From positions 1 through 64,000 of the forward strand of contig NZ_JAMBPQ010000004.1 in the NCBI RefSeq assembly GCF_024206495.1: a DNA stretch of 64,000 bases, read 5' to 3'. The notes under the pieces were generated by a model that was not told the origin of the DNA, made no database searches, and saw only the letters and a list, made by a program, of their open reading frames with translations. Below are positions 25,226-33,208 of the stretch, one piece after another (within the stretch, counting starts at the first letter, position 1; each line of letters begins with the position of its first letter). The position numbers were made by a program, and so were the translations under genes. The stretch comes from Paraburkholderia sp. CNPSo 3272. GTDB lineage: Bacteria; Pseudomonadota; Gammaproteobacteria; Burkholderiales; Burkholderiaceae.

Positions 25226-26161
25226 TTGCCGGATAACACAAACTATGTAACGGTCCACGATACCGCCTGCACAAACACAAACCCCGATTCATGCGTTGTC
25301 GTTCAGATTGCTGCAAATCTGTTGTCGTGGGAGATTCCCGATAACAAGTACGGCGATAAATTGCCTATGATTCCATCTGCGTCGCGCGTACAACACGGGA
25401 AGATTCTCTACCATGTCCCAATCAAAGCGACGGTAAAAAGCCGTGGCGGCGCTCCACTGTCCGGCCGTAGCCTCACAGTCAAAAGTAACCGCAGTAACGA
25501 TACCGTGCGGGTATCGGGTCCGACTGATTCGAGCGGTTGCGCACTGGTCGTTCTTGAATCGCGCGAACCCGGAGACGTGACGCTAACGGTGACGGATGGC
25601 GATATCACGGCGGTTCCGCTGCGTGTTACGTTGAAAGAAGCATGGTACGAATCCGGTTTCCATATCACCCATTACATTATTGCAGACGAACACGACGCGC
25701 GCGGTCCGATGGTTCAAGCGCCCGGCGTGTGTGGTAGTCATCGCCAAGATTTTCTTTACGGCGCTGGCGGCGTACCAATGCAGGGAACTGGCGAAACACT
25801 AGACGGCCGTTTTGTTCGTTACGATGGCGGTGGCGGCGGTTGGCATAACAATGCGCATGGGCACCCGGATATCTTGAACAATCCCGCACAGGCGCGTTTG
25901 AGCGAAACTGACGCCGCACATGGCCGCTTTGGTGATGTTGTTGCGAATCGTTCGATAGCTGTTGATCCTACTGTTATTCCGGGGCGGTCACGGGTGTATA
26001 TTGCCTCCAGCGATGGTGGTCGAGTTGTTGGCGAACGATCGGCCGACGACACGGGCGGCGGTATTCGCGGCGCACATATTGACCACTTTAGCGGTCCCGG
26101 TAGCGCCGCTTCGCGCACGTGGCAAGCGTCCGGGGGGCGACTTGCAAAATGCGCGGGTTAA
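25226..26161 (+). CDS. 3D-domain putative peptidoglycan lytic enzyme (candidate T6SS effector)
   Basis: 311 residues from TTG, with GGAGAAATAGGA just upstream; no closer ATG keeps the N-terminal sequence. Residues 75-140 look like an Ig-like (Big-type) domain (PLSGRSLTVKSNRSNDTVRVS). The C-terminal half is a 3D domain of the MltA/YuiC double-psi barrel type: FHITHYIIADEHDA, then AVDPTVIPGRSRVYI (Asp247), SADDTGGGIRGAHIDHF (Asp275 and Asp286). These three Asp define the domain, whose characterised members are lytic transglycosylases cleaving the glycan backbone. Glu190 in TGETLDGRF is another conserved-looking acid. No signal peptide, as expected for a secretion-system cargo. Its position after PAAR-TTR genes and before a secreted small protein supports an effector role. 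Confidence 0.7.
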   Translation: MPDNTNYVTVHDTACTNTNPDSCVVVQIAANLLSWEIPDNKYGDKLPMIPSASRVQHGKILYHVPIKATVKSRGGAPLSGRSLTVKSNRSNDTVRVSGPTDSSGCALVVLESREPGDVTLTVTDGDITAVPLRVTLKEAWYESGFHITHYIIADEHDARGPMVQAPGVCGSHRQDFLYGAGGVPMQGTGETLDGRFVRYDGGGGGWHNNAHGHPDILNNPAQARLSETDAAHGRFGDVVANRSIAVDPTVIPGRSRVYIASSDGGRVVGERSADDTGGGIRGAHIDHFSGPGSAASRTWQASGGRLAKCAG

Positions 26162-26177
26162 ATTCTTACGTTACTAA

Positions 26178-26651
26178 ATGAAGCGAGTATTTCCAATATT
26201 GCTATTCTTCCCGTTTGCCGTTTTGGCGTTAGACGGCACAGGGTCTGTCGATTTTGATTCGGCTATTGTTCCGCTTTTGAATCAAAACACGACGTTCAAA
26301 GAATTTGTTCTTTGTAACTTCGATATCGTTAGCGATCCGATGGGGGGGCGCATTGGGGATATTCAATCAAAGGCTCTGGGCGGCTCCAGAATCGGTCCTT
26401 ATTCCATGTGGGCAAACTGGCGTGGAAACTCGGGGGCGAAGCCGGTAATTCTAACGATCAACACGTACACTGATTTTATTGACGCGGCTGGAAATATTGT
26501 TAAAGGAAATCTAAAAAAGGCCGTTCGTATCAAAGAGCACATTGACAGTGTGACGATAGAGCCACCTGATAAAGATCAACCGGAGTCTGTGCCAGGTGGA
26601 CTAAAGCATGCCGTAGACGTAAAGGCTTGCGCCGCAAAATCCCCTTCGTAA
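26178..26651 (+). CDS. Small secreted protein, candidate periplasmic immunity protein
   Basis: 157 residues. A clear signal peptide opens it (MKRVFPILLFFPFAVLALDG, cleavage probably after VLA). The mature part (FDSAIVPLLNQNTTFKEFVL, GGSRIGPYSMWANWRG, TIEPPDKDQPESVPGG) matches no family I recognise and has a few Cys (FVLCNF, KACAAK). Codon usage is clearly AT-richer than the core genes. A gene encoding a small periplasmic protein immediately downstream of a peptidoglycan-attacking enzyme is the standard layout of a T6SS effector-immunity pair. A strong terminator follows. Immunity function is inference. Confidence 0.6.
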   Translation: MKRVFPILLFFPFAVLALDGTGSVDFDSAIVPLLNQNTTFKEFVLCNFDIVSDPMGGRIGDIQSKALGGSRIGPYSMWANWRGNSGAKPVILTINTYTDFIDAAGNIVKGNLKKAVRIKEHIDSVTIEPPDKDQPESVPGGLKHAVDVKACAAKSPS

Positions 26652-26659
26652 GCCAACTA

Positions 26660-26683
26660 CCCCGCTTCGGCGGGGCTTTCTTC
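26660..26683 (+). terminator. Intrinsic terminator ending the cargo gene run
   Basis: CCCCGC (26660-26665), TTCG tetraloop, GCGGGG (26670-26675), then CTTTCTTC. The stable UUCG-type loop and pyrimidine tail support termination after the putative immunity gene. Confidence 0.8.
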
Positions 26684-26702
26684 TAACGGCAAACATGAAA
26701 AG

Positions 26703-27032
26703 CTACTTTCTCGCGGTCGCGGCGATTTCGCTTGCCGTCACCGCAGCCGCAACGGTGAGCGTGTCGCCCTTATGGTCGATAATCCCGCTTTCGCGCTTCG
26801 CCGCGTTGCGCGCGTCGACGGGATTCATGGCGGGGCAATAGCCGATCGTCTTGCGGCCGTGGGTGCCGACGGGCTTCGTCCAACGGTATGTCTAGCTTGC
26901 CGAACCTGCGGGTGTCACCTTCACCTCGAAGCCCGGTAGTTCGTCGCACTGGTACGCCTGATAGTCGCCCGTGACGCGCAGCGCGCGCGTGAAATCCCGA
27001 TCAATCTGGAAGCGCTGGTGTTTCGTTCCCAT
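26703..27032 (-). pseudogene. Tyrosine integrase N-terminal remnant with in-frame stop
   Basis: Minus-strand reading from ATG 27032 gives MGTKHQRFQIDRDFTRALRV, YQCDELPGFEVKVTPAGSAS, then TAG (26894-26892). The same frame continues TYRWTKPVGTHGRKTIGYCP and AMNPVDARNAAKRESGIIDH to a second stop. The DELPGFEVKVTPAGS-YRW-GRKTIG-P-A-AR pattern matches the N-terminal arm-binding (DUF4102-like) domain of tRNA-targeting phage/island integrases. The catalytic domain with the R-H-R-Y residues is absent. It lies just inside the right repeat, where an island integrase would be expected. The gene is dead. Confidence 0.72.
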
Positions 27033-27090
27033 CGTCTGTCGCACTCTGCTTCGCGCCGGGCCGGTAGTACAAATCCAGGACATTTGCCGT

Positions 27091-27182
27091 TTGGCACCGG
27101 GCGCGACTGGGTGGCGTTGACAGAGACATACAAGCGCCGGAAAGCCTTGAAAAACAAAGGATTGGCACTGACTGGCACCGGG
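27091..27182. repeat. Short repeats beside attR, possible integrase arm-type sites
   Basis: TTGGCACCGGG (27091-27101), TTGGCACTGAC (27162-27172) and CTGGCACCGGG (27172-27182) are near-copies of one 10-11-bp word in the 110 bp between the integrase remnant and the right repeat. Tyrosine integrases of this type use short direct repeats as arm sites; the assignment is inference. Confidence 0.4.
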
Positions 27183-27196
27183 TGATACTGAAAATT

Positions 27197-27258
<62 letters not shown>

Positions 27259-27277
27259 GGCCTCGTGCCAATCAATG

Positions 27278-27300
27278 AACCCGCTCTGAGCGGGTTTTTT
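27278..27300 (+). terminator. Intrinsic terminator beyond attR (original tRNA terminator)
   Basis: AACCCGCT (27278-27285), CTG loop, AGCGGGTT (27289-27296), then a T tract. Near-copy of the hairpin at 21915-21936, so before integration this probably ended the tRNA-fMet transcript. Confidence 0.85.
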
Positions 27301-27337
27301 GTTTTCTGCCGCTCGAAGCTGCAACGAGTGCCATCGC

Positions 27338-28045
27338 TCAAGCACCTGCTTCGCTCGCAATCGCCCAATCCACCGCGGCCTGAGCGTGCAACGCGGTCGT
27401 CTCGAACACCGGCAGGGCCGAATCGTTCTGTCCGATTAGCAGCGTGATTTCCGTGCAGCCGAGAATTACCGCCTGCGCGCCGCGTGCCGCGAGGTCTTCG
27501 ATCACGCGCTGATACACACGCCGCGACTGCGCATCAACGTTGCCGTGACACAGCTCGTCGTAAATGATCCGGTGCACGTCCGCGCGATCGTGTTCGTTCG
27601 GCACGATCGCTTCGACGCCATGCGTCTCGCGCAATCGACCCACATAGAAGTCCTGTTCCATCGTGTAGCGGGTGCCGAGCAGGCCCGCGCGCGTGAAGCC
27701 CGCGGCGCGCAGCGCCTCCCCGGTCGGGTCCGCGATATGCAGGAAGGGGATCGAGATCGTCGCCTCGATCGAGGCGCGCACGCGGTGCATCGTGTTCGTC
27801 GCGAGCAGCACGATATCGGCGCCGCCGCGTTCGAGCTGCTGCGCGGCTTCGGCCATCTGCACGCCTAGCGCGTCCCAGTCGCCCGCGCGCTGGAGCGCTT
27901 CGACCTGCGCGAAGTCCACGGTCACCATCAGGCTGCGCGCGTTGTGATGGCCGCCCAGACGCGCCTTCGCGTGGCGGTTCAGCAGCCGGTAATACTCGGC
28001 CGACGATTCCCAGCTCATCCCCCCAATCACGCCGATCGTTTTCAT
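27338..28045 (-). CDS. Aspartate/glutamate racemase family protein
   Basis: 235 residues starting MKTIGVIGGMSWESSAEYYR, the typical opening of the aspartate racemase branch (YgeA-like). The two catalytic cysteine regions differ in state. The second, AVILGCTEITLLI, has its Cys. The first, VLLATNTMHRV, carries Thr where many two-Cys racemases have Cys. This one-Cys pattern is common in YgeA-type proteins, which act as broad, weak racemases. Probably cytosolic and cofactor-independent. Divergent from dinB. The ATG was chosen as the start of the recognisable N-terminus; the upstream open frame overlaps the dinB promoter. Confidence 0.85.
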   Translation of the reverse strand: MKTIGVIGGMSWESSAEYYRLLNRHAKARLGGHHNARSLMVTVDFAQVEALQRAGDWDALGVQMAEAAQQLERGGADIVLLATNTMHRVRASIEATISIPFLHIADPTGEALRAAGFTRAGLLGTRYTMEQDFYVGRLRETHGVEAIVPNEHDRADVHRIIYDELCHGNVDAQSRRVYQRVIEDLAARGAQAVILGCTEITLLIGQNDSALPVFETTALHAQAAVDWAIASEAGA

Positions 28046-28185
28046 CGATCCGTTCCTCACGCTCGTGGCCTGTTCAATCCGCACGAGTATAGGCCCGCGC
28101 AGCCGGCAGACCAGAGACGGTCCGGCCGATCCGAAGCGGTACGGGAGCCGACAAAGGGCGCGGACACAACTTGTCTTGAAAATGG

Positions 28186-28205
28186 TACTGTGTTTTTGTA
28201 CAGTA
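28186..28205 (+). promoter_or_regulatory. LexA (SOS) box overlapping the dinB promoter
   Basis: TACTGTGTTTTTGTACAGTA fits the remembered LexA consensus TACTGT-N8-ACAGTA exactly in both arms. It overlaps the likely -10 hexamer TACAGT (28199-28204), which lies 17 bp from TTGAAA (28176-28181). LexA binding would block the promoter, giving DNA-damage-inducible dinB. Confidence 0.9.
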
Positions 28206-28213
28206 TCGGGACC

Positions 28214-29386
28214 GTGAACGCGCCTTCTTCCAACCTCGCGCCGCCGGTTGCGCCCGACCCGGGCCGCACCGCCGCAGCACTTGCCGCCGCCGCTCGCAAG
28301 ATCGTCCATTGCGACTGCGACTGCTTCTATGCGTCGGTCGAAATGCGCGACGACCCCTCGTTGCGCGGCCGCCCGCTAGCCGTGGGCGGCCGGCCCGACC
28401 AGCGCGGCGTGATCGCCACCTGCAACTACGAGGCGCGGCGCTTCGGCATTCATTCGGCGATGTCGTCGGCGCTCGCCATGCGCAAGTGTCCCGAGCTCTT
28501 GATCCTGCCCACGGCAATGGAGAAGTACCGCACCGCCTCGCGCGCGATCATGGCGATCTACCGCGACTACACGCCCGACGTCGAGCCGCTCTCCCTCGAC
28601 GAAGCCTATCTCGACGTCACGCGTGCCTCGCGCTGCAAGGGCAGCGCCACCCTGATCGCCGAGGAAATACGCGCGCGCGTGCGCGAAACCGTGGGCGTGA
28701 CGGTATCGGCCGGCGTCGCGCCGAACAAGTTCATCGCCAAGATCGCCTCGGACTGGAACAAGCCCGATGGCCTCTTCGTCGTGCGGCCGCCTGACGTCGA
28801 TGCCTTCGTCGCCGCATTGCCCGTACGCAAGATTCACGGCGTCGGCAAGGTCACGGCAGCGAAGCTCGAAAACCTCGGGCTCACCACCTGCGCGCAACTG
28901 CGCACATGGTCGCTGTTCGATCTGCATCGGCATTTCGGCGCGTTCGGCAAGCGGCTCTACGAACTCGCGCGCGGCCTGGACGACCGGCCTGTGCGCGCCG
29001 ATCAGGAGCGCAAGTCGGTGAGCGTCGAGACGACCTACGTGAACGATCTGCTCACGCTCGAAGCGTGCAGCGAGGAGCTCAAGCGCCTTGCGGTGCAGCT
29101 CGATGCGCGCATTGAACGCGCGGGTTGCGCACACGCGGTGCGCAAGCTGTTCGTGAAGATCCGCTTCGCCGACTTCCAGCGTACGACGGTCGAGTGCGTG
29201 GCCGATGCCACCGATGTGCGTACCCTCCTGCTGATGCTCGAAAAAGGGCTCGCGCGGCGCAAGCTGGCGGTGCGTCTGCTCGGCGTGGGCGTGCGGCTCG
29301 AAGAGGAGAACCCGGCACTGCGCGGGCAGTTCGCGCTCTTCGACGACGATCCCGCCGAAGACGACGGCCCGATTGCTCTCGTCTGA
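28214..29386 (+). CDS. dinB: DNA polymerase IV (Y-family translesion polymerase)
   Basis: Error-prone, damage-inducible lesion-bypass polymerase. 390 residues from GTG. The palm domain opens with KIVHCDCDCFYASVEMRDDP, containing the first metal-binding Asp, followed by GVIATCNYEARRFGIHSAMS and the catalytic SLDEAYLDVT. Then VSAGVAPNKFIAKIASDWNKPDG and the thumb HhH IHGVGKVTAAKLENLG. The little-finger domain ends LLGVGVRLEEENP. The C-terminal beta-clamp motif is probably GQFALFDDD (QxxLF-type). GTG 28214 is the only usable start before the catalytic HCDCDCF; the predicted transcription start is about three bases upstream and there is no Shine-Dalgarno sequence. Confidence 0.95.
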   Translation: MNAPSSNLAPPVAPDPGRTAAALAAAARKIVHCDCDCFYASVEMRDDPSLRGRPLAVGGRPDQRGVIATCNYEARRFGIHSAMSSALAMRKCPELLILPTAMEKYRTASRAIMAIYRDYTPDVEPLSLDEAYLDVTRASRCKGSATLIAEEIRARVRETVGVTVSAGVAPNKFIAKIASDWNKPDGLFVVRPPDVDAFVAALPVRKIHGVGKVTAAKLENLGLTTCAQLRTWSLFDLHRHFGAFGKRLYELARGLDDRPVRADQERKSVSVETTYVNDLLTLEACSEELKRLAVQLDARIERAGCAHAVRKLFVKIRFADFQRTTVECVADATDVRTLLLMLEKGLARRKLAVRLLGVGVRLEEENPALRGQFALFDDDPAEDDGPIALV

Positions 29387-29491
29387 CGCGTTTGCGTGGA
29401 GGCCGGTCACGCCGCTGGCAGTGCGATTCTGGCGCCGATAGAATCGACGCGAGTCTTAACGAAAGCGCCACGACAGAACAAGGAGCCGCAG

Positions 29492-30778
29492 ATGGACCTG
29501 ATCATTCGCCGCGCGGTGCTCGCGCATGCGCATCCCGCTGGATATCCGACGGTGGATATCGGCATCGAGGCGGGGCGCATTGCCGCGGTGGAGCCGCATC
29601 TCACGACGGCGGCGCGCGAAGAGATCGATGCCGAGGGTGCGCTCGTGAGCGCGCCGTTCGTCGATGCGCATTTCCACATGGACGCCACGCTCTCGTATGG
29701 CCTGCCGCGCGTGAATGCGTCGGGCACGCTGCTGGAGGGCATCGCGCTGTGGGGCGAGCTCAAGCCGCATCTCACGCAAGTGGCGCTCGTCGAGCGCGCG
29801 CTGCAGTACTGCGACTGGGCCGTCGCGCGCGGGCTGCTTGCGATTCGCTCTCACGTCGATGTGTGCGACGCACGGCTGCTCGCCGTCGAGGCGCTGCTCG
29901 AAGTGAAGCGCCGTGTCGCGCCGTATCTCGATCTCCAGCTCGTGGCGTTTCCGCAGGATGGCGTATTGCGCAGCCCCGGTGCGTTCGACAATCTCAAGCG
30001 CGCAATCGCGATGGGCGTGGACGTGGTAGGCGGCATTCCCCACTTCGAGCGTACGATGGCCGACGGCGCCGAATCGGTGCGTCTGCTCTGCGAGTTCGCC
30101 GCCGAAAAGGGCCTGCGCGTGGACATGCATTGCGACGAATCCGACGACCCGCTCTCGCGCCACATCGAAACGCTCGCGGCGCAAACGCACCGGTTGGGCC
30201 TGCATGGGCGCGTAGCCGGCTCGCATCTCACGTCGATGCATTCGATGGACAACTACTACGTGAGCAAGCTGATCCCGCTCATGCGCGAGTCGGGTGTCGC
30301 GGCGATTGCGAATCCGCTCATCAATATCACGCTGCAAGGGCGCGCCGATACCTACCCGAAGCGCCGTGGCATGACGCGCGTGCCCGAGTTGATGGCGGCA
30401 GGCGTGACCGTTGCGTTCGGCCACGACTGCGTGATGGACCCGTGGTACAGCTTCGGCTCGGGCGACATGCTCGAAGTCGCGCACATGGGCCTGCACGTCG
30501 CGCAAATGACGGGCACCGACGCCTCACGCGCCTCGTTCGACGCGGTGACCGTGAATGCCGCGACGATCCTCGGACTCGAAGGCTACGGTGTGGCGCCCGG
30601 TTGCGCGGCGAACCTCGTGGTGCTCGACGCGCACGATCCCATCGAGGCGATCCGGCTGCGCGCGGCACGGATCGCGGTCGTGAGCCGGGGCAGGGTGGTG
30701 AGCCGGCAACCCGCGCAGCGCGCGGCGCTTGCGCTCGAAGGGCGGCCGCAAAGCGTCGATTTCAGGCTGCATCGATAA
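29492..30778 (+). CDS. codA: Cytosine deaminase
   Basis: Zn/Fe-dependent amidohydrolase that converts cytosine to uracil and ammonia. 428 residues, closely following E. coli CodA (427). Metal ligands: His-x-His in APFVDAHFHMDATL, RVDMHCDESDDP (His and Glu), GSHLTSMHSMDNYY, and Asp in VAFGHDCVMDPWYSF. The segments LLEVKRRVAPYLDLQLVAF and ITLQGRADTYPKRRGMTRV are CodA-like. AGGAGCCGCAG before the ATG sets the start; the frame is open further upstream without a ribosome site. No cytosine permease gene (codB) is adjacent. Cytosine deamination is likely; other pyrimidine or isoguanine-type substrates cannot be excluded. Confidence 0.88.
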   Translation: MDLIIRRAVLAHAHPAGYPTVDIGIEAGRIAAVEPHLTTAAREEIDAEGALVSAPFVDAHFHMDATLSYGLPRVNASGTLLEGIALWGELKPHLTQVALVERALQYCDWAVARGLLAIRSHVDVCDARLLAVEALLEVKRRVAPYLDLQLVAFPQDGVLRSPGAFDNLKRAIAMGVDVVGGIPHFERTMADGAESVRLLCEFAAEKGLRVDMHCDESDDPLSRHIETLAAQTHRLGLHGRVAGSHLTSMHSMDNYYVSKLIPLMRESGVAAIANPLINITLQGRADTYPKRRGMTRVPELMAAGVTVAFGHDCVMDPWYSFGSGDMLEVAHMGLHVAQMTGTDASRASFDAVTVNAATILGLEGYGVAPGCAANLVVLDAHDPIEAIRLRAARIAVVSRGRVVSRQPAQRAALALEGRPQSVDFRLHR

Positions 30779-30793
30779 AACGCGAGGCGATAA

Positions 30794-30830
30794 AAAACCG
30801 CGCATGGGTTACACACTCATGCGCGGTTTT
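30794..30830. terminator. Bidirectional terminator between codA and prlC
   Basis: AAAACCGCGCATG (30794-30806) pairs with CATGCGCGGTTTT (30818-30830), a 13-bp perfect stem with an A tract on one side and T tract on the other, serving both convergent genes. Confidence 0.88.
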
Positions 30831-30861
30831 CGTTCGGATTGCTTACGAGCGAGTCATGTGG

Positions 30862-32961
30862 TCACTGCTGTGCCGGCGGCTGCTCCATGCCGTTGTGGCG
30901 CAGCAGCGCGTCGATGTTTGGCTCGCGGCCGCGGAAGGCCTTGAACGACTCCATCGCCGGACGGCTGCCGCCCACTTCCAGAATTTCCTTGCGGTAGCGC
31001 GTGCCGGTCGCTTCGTCGAGCACGCTCGACTTCGCGGCTTGCGCGGCTTCCTCGAAGGCGGCATAGGCATCGGCGGAAAGCACCTCGGCCCACTTGTAGC
31101 TGTAGTAGCCGGCCGCGTAGCCGCCCGCGAAGATGTGGCTGAACGTGTTCGGCCAGCGCGAGAACGATGCCTGCGGAATGACGTGGTAGCGCTCGTTGAT
31201 CTCGCGTGCGAGGTCGTTCGCGCTCTTGCCCTTCGAAGCGTCGAAGTCCACGTGCAGCGCCATGTCGAACATCGAGAACACGATCTGGCGCAGCGTGCCG
31301 AGACCGCTCTGGAAGTTCTTCGCGGCGAGCATCTTGTCGAAGAGTTCGCGCGGCAGCGGCTTGGCAGTCTCGACATGCGAGCTCATTTCGCGCACCACGT
31401 CCCATTCCCAGCAGAAGTTTTCCATGAACTGCGAGGGCAATTCGACGGCATCCCACTCCACGCCGTTGATGCCCGAGACGCCCAGTTCGTCCACACGCGT
31501 GAGCATGTGGTGCAGGCCGTGACCGAACTCGTGGAAGAGCGTAATGACTTCGTCGTGCGTGAAGCACGCGGGGCGGCCGCCGACCGGCGCCGAGAAGTTG
31601 CACGTGAGATACGCGACGGGCGTTTGCACGTCGTTGCCTTCGAGCTTGCGGCGCGAGCGGGCGTCGTCCATCCATGCGCCGCCGCGCTTGCCTTCGCGTG
31701 CATAGAGGTCGAGATAGAACTGCGCGACGAGCGTGCCGTCCGCGTTTTCCACGCGGAAGAAACGCACATCGGGATTCCACACCGGCGCGCTGTCCGGGCT
31801 GATGCGCACGCCAAAGAGCGTTTCCGTGACCTTGAAGAGGCCTTGCAGCACGAAGTCTTCGGGGAAGTACTGCTTCACTTCGTTTTCCGAGAACGAATAG
31901 CGCTTCTGGCGCAGACGCTCGGCGGCGAACGCCATGTCCCACGGTTCGATCTGCGTGAGACCCAGTTCGCTCGCGGCGAACTCGCGCAGCTCTTCCCAGT
32001 CCTTTTCGGCGTGCGGGCGCGCGCGCGTGGCGAGGTCTTCGAGGAAGCTCATCACCTGAGCCGGCGTTTCCGCCATCTTCGGCGTGAGCGAGACTTCGGC
32101 GAAGTTGTTATAGCCGAGCATCTTCGCTTCTTCGGCGCGCAGCTTCAGTTGCTCCTCGATGATCGCCGTGTTGTCCCATTCGGCCTTGCCGCCGCCGTAG
32201 ACGGGACCAAGCTCGGACGCGCGCGTGACGTAGGCGCGGTACATCGTCTCGCGCATCGTGCGGTTTTCCGAGTACTGCAGCACTGGGAAATAAGAGGGGA
32301 AGTGCAGCGTGAACTTCCAGCCTTCCTTGTTCTCGCGCTCCGCGGCTTCGCGCGCGGCGGCGATCACGTCTTCGGGCAGGCCCGCCAGGTCGGCTTCATT
32401 CGTGGCGTAGAACGCGTAGCCATTGGTCGCGTCGAGCACATGGTCGGAGAAGGCTTTGGCCAGCGCGGCCTGGCGCTCCTGCAGTTCGGCGAAGCGCGGC
32501 TTCTGCTCTTCGGGCAATTCCGCCCCGGAGAGGCGGAAGTCGCGCAGCGAATTGTCGAGGATCTTCTTGCGCTCGCCCGAGAGCAGCTCGAACGAGTTGT
32601 GATTCGTGATGGCCTTGTACTTCTTGAAAAGCTCGAGATTCTGGCCGACGCTCGACCAGAATTCAGTCACGCGCGGCAGGTTCTCGCCGTGGGCGGCGCG
32701 CAGTTCCGGCGTGTCGGCGACGGCGTTCAGGTGGCCGACCACGCCCCAGGCGCGCGAAAGCGGCTCGCTGGCGCGCTCGACCGGTTCGACCACGTCGCTC
32801 CATTGCGCCGGCGTCATGGGTTGCGCGGCACGCTCGACCGCGGCCTTCGCGTTCGCGAGCAGGACGTCGAGCGCCGGCGTCACGTGTTCGGGGCGGATTT
32901 CGCCAAAGCGCGGCAGTCCGGTGAAGTCGAGGAGCGGATTGTCGGAGGGGGTAGTAGCCAT
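30862..32961 (-). CDS. prlC: Oligopeptidase A (M3 family zinc metallopeptidase)
   Basis: Cytosolic zinc endopeptidase degrading short peptides, including cleaved signal peptides. 699 residues (E. coli PrlC 680). The zinc motif HEFGH is at 477-481 in VITLFHEFGHGLHHMLTRVD; the third ligand Glu lies in the downstream SQFMENFCWEWDV segment. The C-terminal SHIFAGGYAAGYYSYKWAEVL and EVGGSRPAMESFKAFRGREP stretches are typical of M3A enzymes. GGAAGCATC precedes the ATG. A shared terminator separates it from convergent codA. Confidence 0.95.
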   Translation of the reverse strand: MATTPSDNPLLDFTGLPRFGEIRPEHVTPALDVLLANAKAAVERAAQPMTPAQWSDVVEPVERASEPLSRAWGVVGHLNAVADTPELRAAHGENLPRVTEFWSSVGQNLELFKKYKAITNHNSFELLSGERKKILDNSLRDFRLSGAELPEEQKPRFAELQERQAALAKAFSDHVLDATNGYAFYATNEADLAGLPEDVIAAAREAAERENKEGWKFTLHFPSYFPVLQYSENRTMRETMYRAYVTRASELGPVYGGGKAEWDNTAIIEEQLKLRAEEAKMLGYNNFAEVSLTPKMAETPAQVMSFLEDLATRARPHAEKDWEELREFAASELGLTQIEPWDMAFAAERLRQKRYSFSENEVKQYFPEDFVLQGLFKVTETLFGVRISPDSAPVWNPDVRFFRVENADGTLVAQFYLDLYAREGKRGGAWMDDARSRRKLEGNDVQTPVAYLTCNFSAPVGGRPACFTHDEVITLFHEFGHGLHHMLTRVDELGVSGINGVEWDAVELPSQFMENFCWEWDVVREMSSHVETAKPLPRELFDKMLAAKNFQSGLGTLRQIVFSMFDMALHVDFDASKGKSANDLAREINERYHVIPQASFSRWPNTFSHIFAGGYAAGYYSYKWAEVLSADAYAAFEEAAQAAKSSVLDEATGTRYRKEILEVGGSRPAMESFKAFRGREPNIDALLRHNGMEQPPAQQ

Positions 32962-33140
32962 GATGCTTCCTGTTCCTGTCTGTCGCGGGTTAGGGGGTCG
33001 GGGCGCGGCATGCGTGCGCCCGACAGGCAGAGTATTGGGGCGCCAGTCGCGCTTTCCAACCGGGTTATCCGAGCAAATTAACAGATGTCGGGAGGCGATG
33101 GCGCAATCGCGGCTGTCGCCGTACGAGCGCGCGGCGCCGC

Positions 33141-33171
33141 AAAAAAGAAAGCGGCCCGTGAGGGGCCGCTT
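33141..33171 (-). terminator. Intrinsic terminator of folD
   Basis: On the minus strand GCGGCCC (33169-33163) and GGGCCGC (33157-33151) form a 7-bp stem with flanking AAG/CTT pairs, followed by TTTCTTTTTT (33150-33141). Confidence 0.85.
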
Positions 33172-33208
33172 CGGTAACGTCGTGCTGCGGCGCGTCGCAG
33201 CGTGTTGC

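Noticed and set aside
26695..26838. A 47-residue plus-strand ORF with a signal-peptide-like start (MKSYFLAVAAISLAVTAAA)
   Set aside because: Tempting as a second secreted protein after the terminator, but it is exactly antisense to the integrase remnant, whose reading matches a known domain better, and no ribosome site is present.
29125..33081. A 1318-residue plus-strand open frame over dinB, codA and prlC
   Set aside because: Runs across three well-supported genes in other frames, with low-complexity composition. An artefact of high GC at third positions.
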